A stretch of DNA of 64,000 nucleotides from Viscum album (taxonomy: Eukaryota > Streptophyta > Magnoliopsida > Santalales > Viscaceae). Below, in pieces: positions 60,201 through 64,000 of this stretch. Where the stretch lies: the NCBI GenBank assembly GCA_963277665.1, contig OY728142.1, positions 12,042,001 to 12,106,000 of the forward strand. The letters are read 5' to 3'. A program made the translations under genes and the position numbers. Position 1 is the first letter of the stretch; each line of letters begins with the position of its first letter. The notes under the pieces were generated by a model. That model had not been told where the DNA came from, ran no database searches, and saw nothing but the letters and a program-made list of their open reading frames with translations.

Positions 60201-60932
60201 TTCTTCGCGTTCTTCGTCAAAGAAGAACGCTTTCCTCCAAATCCTCTCCATGCCACAAGTTCCAACAGAAATAAAATAAGAGTTATCTTATTTTATTAAC
60301 GCACATGACACGGTTGAATTTCAAAGAAAAGAAACGAACAATTAATTCAAGGAATTAATTGTAACGATTTAACTACCCAATTAATGAGGCATTTCTTATC
60401 CAGAAAAACACACGGTTGACTTTCATTAAAGAGGGGTTTTCACGGGTGTGTTACATAGAGGAAAAGAAACGGTGGGGCTCGTTTCGGCCCCACCTCACAA
60501 ATATCCTACCAAGAGGGTAGGATATTTTGGATTGCACCCTATCTGCTTCAACTGAGCTTATGTAGCTTTAAGTGGCTTTAAGTGGCTTTAAGTGAAATAA
60601 AATAAAGTTGTCGCACCACTTTATTTTATTTTCTTCACTTAACCCCCAAAAATTAAAAACCACACCTGAGCAAATGCAACTCCAGAAAAGGAATTTCTAA
60701 GCAAATACCGGTGTTGCAATTCCATCGATGCCCTCAGAATTCGATTCTGAGCACTTGTTCAGAAGTTAGAAAAACCCGCTCGTTCGTTCACTGAACGTAC
60801 CCGAGCTAATCTTTGGAAAATTATTCTGGGCACACCGGGCCTCGAAGTCAGGCGTCGTCAGAAACTGTGTTCTTGTAAAATCCCAAAGAAAATTTAGAAA
60901 AAAATTTCCCTTGAAATTTCCGGGTCTTCACA
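57214..60932 (-). repeat. E 5' LTR
   Basis: Full counterpart of 50339-54028 with the same modules: 38-bp repeats 58104-58318, hairpin modules 58500-59040, GC-rich block 59040-59760, palindromes near 60338, 60501 and 60593. No convincing TATA box could be chosen; AT-rich candidates lie near 60290 and 60460. Confidence 0.93.
58500..59040 (+). repeat. Hairpin modules, E 5' LTR
   Basis: Counterparts of 51640-52180, with hairpins GGTTGGTT/AACCAATC at 58573-58597, GGTTGGATT/AATCCAACC at 58739-58764 and GGTTGGTT/AACCAACC at 58905-58929. The arms are the same as in the other LTR while loops and flanks vary. Confidence 0.8.
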
Positions 60933-60937
60933 TCAAG
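60933..60937 (+). repeat. Target-site duplication of E, right copy
   Basis: TCAAG, identical to 50334-50338. Confidence 0.9.
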
Positions 60938-63255
60938 TGTGGTTTTAGACGATTTTGATTGATGGTGAGTAGTGATCCATATCTGAAATGTGAAGTTGAT
61001 GCTAGATTATCTTCATTGTTGGCCTTATCTAAATTTTCAGATCATTTAGGTATGTACTTTAATTTTCTTGTTAAGTTCTCGAATCAAATTGAATACCTTT
61101 CTGTTGTATTTTGAATTTTTATTCTTCAATCAATTTTGACCTAGTGGCGTGTTTGTTTTTCCTTCGATTTCTTCTTCCATTCATCATCATTTGTCCTTTT
61201 GTTGAATTTTCGTCAACCTATTATCCATTTTTTGGAACATTATTGATTCTTCTATGCGCAAAATTAAATGAGAAATCTATTTGGTAATTTTTTTTTCAAT
61301 GAATCTTGAAGGCATATCCATTCGTTTATTATGTTTCTTCGAATGAACTGATCAGTTTTGTAGCTATAAATTCTAAGAATACACTGAATCTGGTTGTCTA
61401 CTATAAATATCCAAAATCTTATGTGATACGATGGTCTGCAACTGAATTAAACCCCCCCAAATATCTTTTAAATTTTCAAAAAACTAGATAATTAGTATTA
61501 TTATAACTTTATATCTATATAGTAAATTTAAAATATAAATAGGAATCACATTTTGGGAAAATAGGTAGCACTATCTCTGCCCAATTTATCTCTTTATGAT
61601 GCATTGTGTGTTTGAGTTTTCAAAAATATCCCGAGGTAGTTTCGAAGGCATTGCAGAATACCATGTATATCTTCACCTAGTCTGAGGATTATGAGAAATA
61701 TTGAGATTGATTTTTCTTCTAAAAACAACAAGAAATTATTTTCCCAAAATTTTATAAATGGAAAATATTTTTTCTTCAAATATTTATTTATTTGAAAAAA
61801 TATTTGTATAAGGGATTTTATTCATTTTCTATCAGAGTATTTCATAATATTTATTTTTATTTAAGGGGTTATTTTTTCAAATATTTTCCACATTTAAAAA
61901 ATTTAATTTCATTTGATTTTATCTATTTTCCATCAAGGTTTACAAAATATATTTGCAAGGTAAAAATTTATATTGAATATTTTCAAAATTTGATCTATAA
62001 TTTCTCATATTATTAAGAGATTTTTTATTTATTTTTATGACAAAAATTGGTATTCAAATTTATTCATAATGAATTTCTTAATTTATTTCCAAATAATTTT
62101 TTAAAAACTTTTATAATTGAAATATTATATTATTATTATTATTTAAATATTTATATACTTTTGATTGTATGGAAGTAAATAATTATATATCAATTATTAT
62201 TTCAAATTATATTATAGAAAGTAATTATTTAGGATTATTGTTGTGATATCATTTTATGATTATTATTTTAAATAATAAAAAACTATCATTTTAAGTATTC
62301 TATTACATGAAAAATTATGATTGTCAAAAGTAGTATAATATATAACCATTATATTCACTCATGACATATCATAAATTTTTTAGGAAATTACATGTACAAT
62401 GATGCATTTGTATGTGTATGGACTAAAACATATTTTTGTAAGAAACTACATTTGAATTGATTTTTGAGAGTTCAATGAATGAAAATTTTAATATAAGAAT
62501 TTTAGTTATTTTATAATTAATATTCTATATAATATGAGATGTCCAAAAGTGGAGAAAGTCAGTTCCTAAAATTTATCAGAAGTCTTCTTAATTAATTTAT
62601 AAGTGTAAATTGATTAATAAACATATGTCAAACGAGACTTAAAATGTTTTTTTAAACTTGGTAGTTGGAATTTGTAGATATGGTAGGAAATTAGGTAGAT
62701 AACCCATCCATAGGCAAGTGGGTAAGTCCATGACATCCTTCAATGTTTCAATTGGCATAATGTTTTTTTCTAAATCATGTTTATTTTTATTATAAAATCA
62801 CTAGATTATTTTAAAATCAATTTTGAACGTATGTATTTTCAAATAATTGTATTATTTTCAAGGTTTAAATAATTTCAATGGTATTTTTGAAAAGTATTTC
62901 TCTAAATATATTTTCAAAGGAGAATTAATAAATGGTAGTTCAATGATTTTACAAACCCTTATTAAGAGATTTATTACTCATCCTATATTTTAAAATTATC
63001 TTCATAGGTATTTTGTAAATTTTAATATGGTCAACATCACTTAAAGAGTTATAATACACATAGAGAAGTTTATATTTTAATTTATTTTTGTTCAATTCTA
63101 AAAATATGTAGGTTCTTTGTCTAATTCTATAGAACATAGACTACAAAAGGTCCTGGAATTTTTTAGTGGTGTGTAATTTTTCTTTTTTTTTTATAAAAGA
63201 AATTACAAATCATTTTTAGGCATTAAAATGGAAAACACGGGTTCAAGGATTCACA
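60938..63255 (+). repeat. D LTR3, part 2
   Basis: Continues LTR3 after E and matches LTR1 from about 43412 to its end (for example attgatggtgagtagtgatc against attgatactgagcagtgaat). Ends GGATTCACA at 63255. Confidence 0.88.
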
Positions 63256-63260
63256 TTCTA
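63256..63260 (+). repeat. Target-site duplication of D, right copy
   Basis: TTCTA, identical to 42512-42516. Confidence 0.85.
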
Positions 63261-64000
63261 TTTATATATCTTTTATTTTTTGTTATTAATCTATGTTCCC
63301 CACTCAAGATGGATATCCATATCAATGATTAGAGTTTCTACGTTTTGGTTTTTTCCTCAAATATCCATAATGGTGTACATAAGGATGCTTAGATACCCAT
63401 TGTTCCCTAGTCTCACTTCAATAGTGATTTCCTAGGCTTCTTCTGGTGAGATGTCTGGGGATAGACCATGTGTCTTCGAGTATGATATGATTAATGAGGT
63501 AGCTATGTAATGATACATGTAGTGGTGATCATGTGTGGTTTGATTCAAGCATGAGGTTCACATCCATAACATTCAAAACATTATCCTGATATGGTTATGT
63601 GATGGGTTATGTTGTAATGTTGTCGGTGGCTTCGGGTGAGATATGTTATGATGCCCTAAGTGTCTTCAAGCGAGATGAGATTTAATTTGATGATTCCTAA
63701 TGCTAGTAAGAGGTGTTATTCCTAGTGATGGTGGGGATGGTAGGGATGCATACCAACCCACATCATAGATTGATGGTATGCAATTTGATAGGTATATAAG
63801 GGATGAGATAATAGGACGTTCGACAATGGGGCATGAGAGCATAAAATATTTAGGGAAATGGTTATAGGGAACATTTATTTTTTATTATATCAATGATATA
63901 TTTCTATATTGGATGAATTATTTGGTGAGAAAGAGATGGTTATGCTAGGGTTTTTTATTTGACATGTTTAGGTACTTGTTGGCTCTTCTGTTTTTTCATT
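63261..64000 (+). mobile_element. Element C right LTR, part 2, cut by the window end
   Basis: Matches 12665-13370 of the left LTR: tctatgttccccactcaaga against tatatgttccccaactgagt, gatatgattaatgaggtagc against gatatgatttgatgaggtat, and at the very end ggctcttctgttttttc against ggttcttctatttggtc. The LTR end and the flanking F sequence lie outside the window. Confidence 0.75.

Larger units (their letters stand above)
50339..60932 (-). mobile_element. Element E: GC-rich chromovirus derivative, internally deleted
   Basis: E is a 10.6-kb element on the - strand in D LTR3. LTRs are 3690 and 3719 bp, starting TGTGAAGACCCGG and ending CGCGACA or CGTGACA in element sense. The interior (3185 bp) has gag, a duplicated protease segment and the integrase tail with chromodomain; RT, RNase H and the integrase core are missing, so it depended on others to move. 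Its LTRs carry 700-bp blocks far richer in G, C and CpG than anything else in the window. The small LTR divergence makes it a young layer. Confidence 0.93.
42517..63255 (+). mobile_element. Element D: three-LTR array with minimal interiors
   Basis: Without E, D is about 10.1 kb. It has LTR1 (42517-45792, 3276 bp), interior 1 (45793-45998, 206 bp), LTR2 (45999-49245, 3247 bp), interior 2 (49246-49447, 202 bp) and LTR3 (49448-50338 plus 60938-63255, 3209 bp). The interiors consist of a primer site, about 180 bp of AT-rich filler and a purine tract, with no coding room. One TTCTA duplication flanks the whole, so it either inserted as a dimer or grew by unequal exchange. By eye the LTRs differ from each other by roughly a fifth to a quarter. 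It is like a TRIM with giant LTRs. Confidence 0.85.

Overview
The window is plant repetitive DNA with no host gene that I can recognise. It is a stack of LTR retrotransposons nested in one another. Every identifiable protein remnant belongs to Ty3/Gypsy elements. Both assessable integrase ends carry a chromodomain, primer sites resemble initiator tRNA-Met, and LTRs are 2.5-4.2 kb long, which fits the chromovirus Tekay/Del lineage. This points to heterochromatin of a flowering plant; I cannot name the species. Almost all of the sequence is strongly AT-rich except element E, whose LTRs contain GC-rich, CpG-dense blocks.

Layout, oldest to youngest. G (1-5314): an LTR cut by the window start, then about 1.5 kb of unreadable interior. 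F (from 5315, right end outside the window): a 4.2-kb LTR and a short interior. C (10855 to beyond the window end): a heavily decayed Gypsy element with RT, RNase H and integrase on the + strand; its right LTR is still running at base 64000. Two insertion series sit in C. Series one: B (16451-37860, duplication ATTTT) lies in C's RT gene, and A (19360-29565, - strand, duplication TAAGG) lies in B's left LTR. Series two: D (42517-63255, duplication TTCTA) lies in C's right LTR, and E (50339-60932, - strand, duplication TCAAG) lies in D's third LTR. Removing each insert rejoins its host sequence, and LTR divergence judged by eye (A and E least, then B, then D, then C) agrees with this order.

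The elements differ in content. A has a full gag-protease-RT-RNase H-integrase-chromodomain order but is broken by many stops and at least one frameshift. B has two 4.2-kb LTRs round a 2.8-kb interior with only a gag remnant. D has three LTRs of about 3.2 kb separated by interiors of only about 0.2 kb. E keeps gag, a duplicated protease segment and the integrase tail, but no RT, RNase H or integrase core.

The most interesting structure is inside the LTRs. A, B and G share a TATA box, a splice-donor-like site 174-177 nt downstream and an acceptor-like site near the LTR 3' end, suggesting an intron held wholly within the LTR. B, G and F carry a CpG-rich hairpin module with a conserved core and changing stems. 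E carries a repeated module whose hairpin stem shows a compensatory change.
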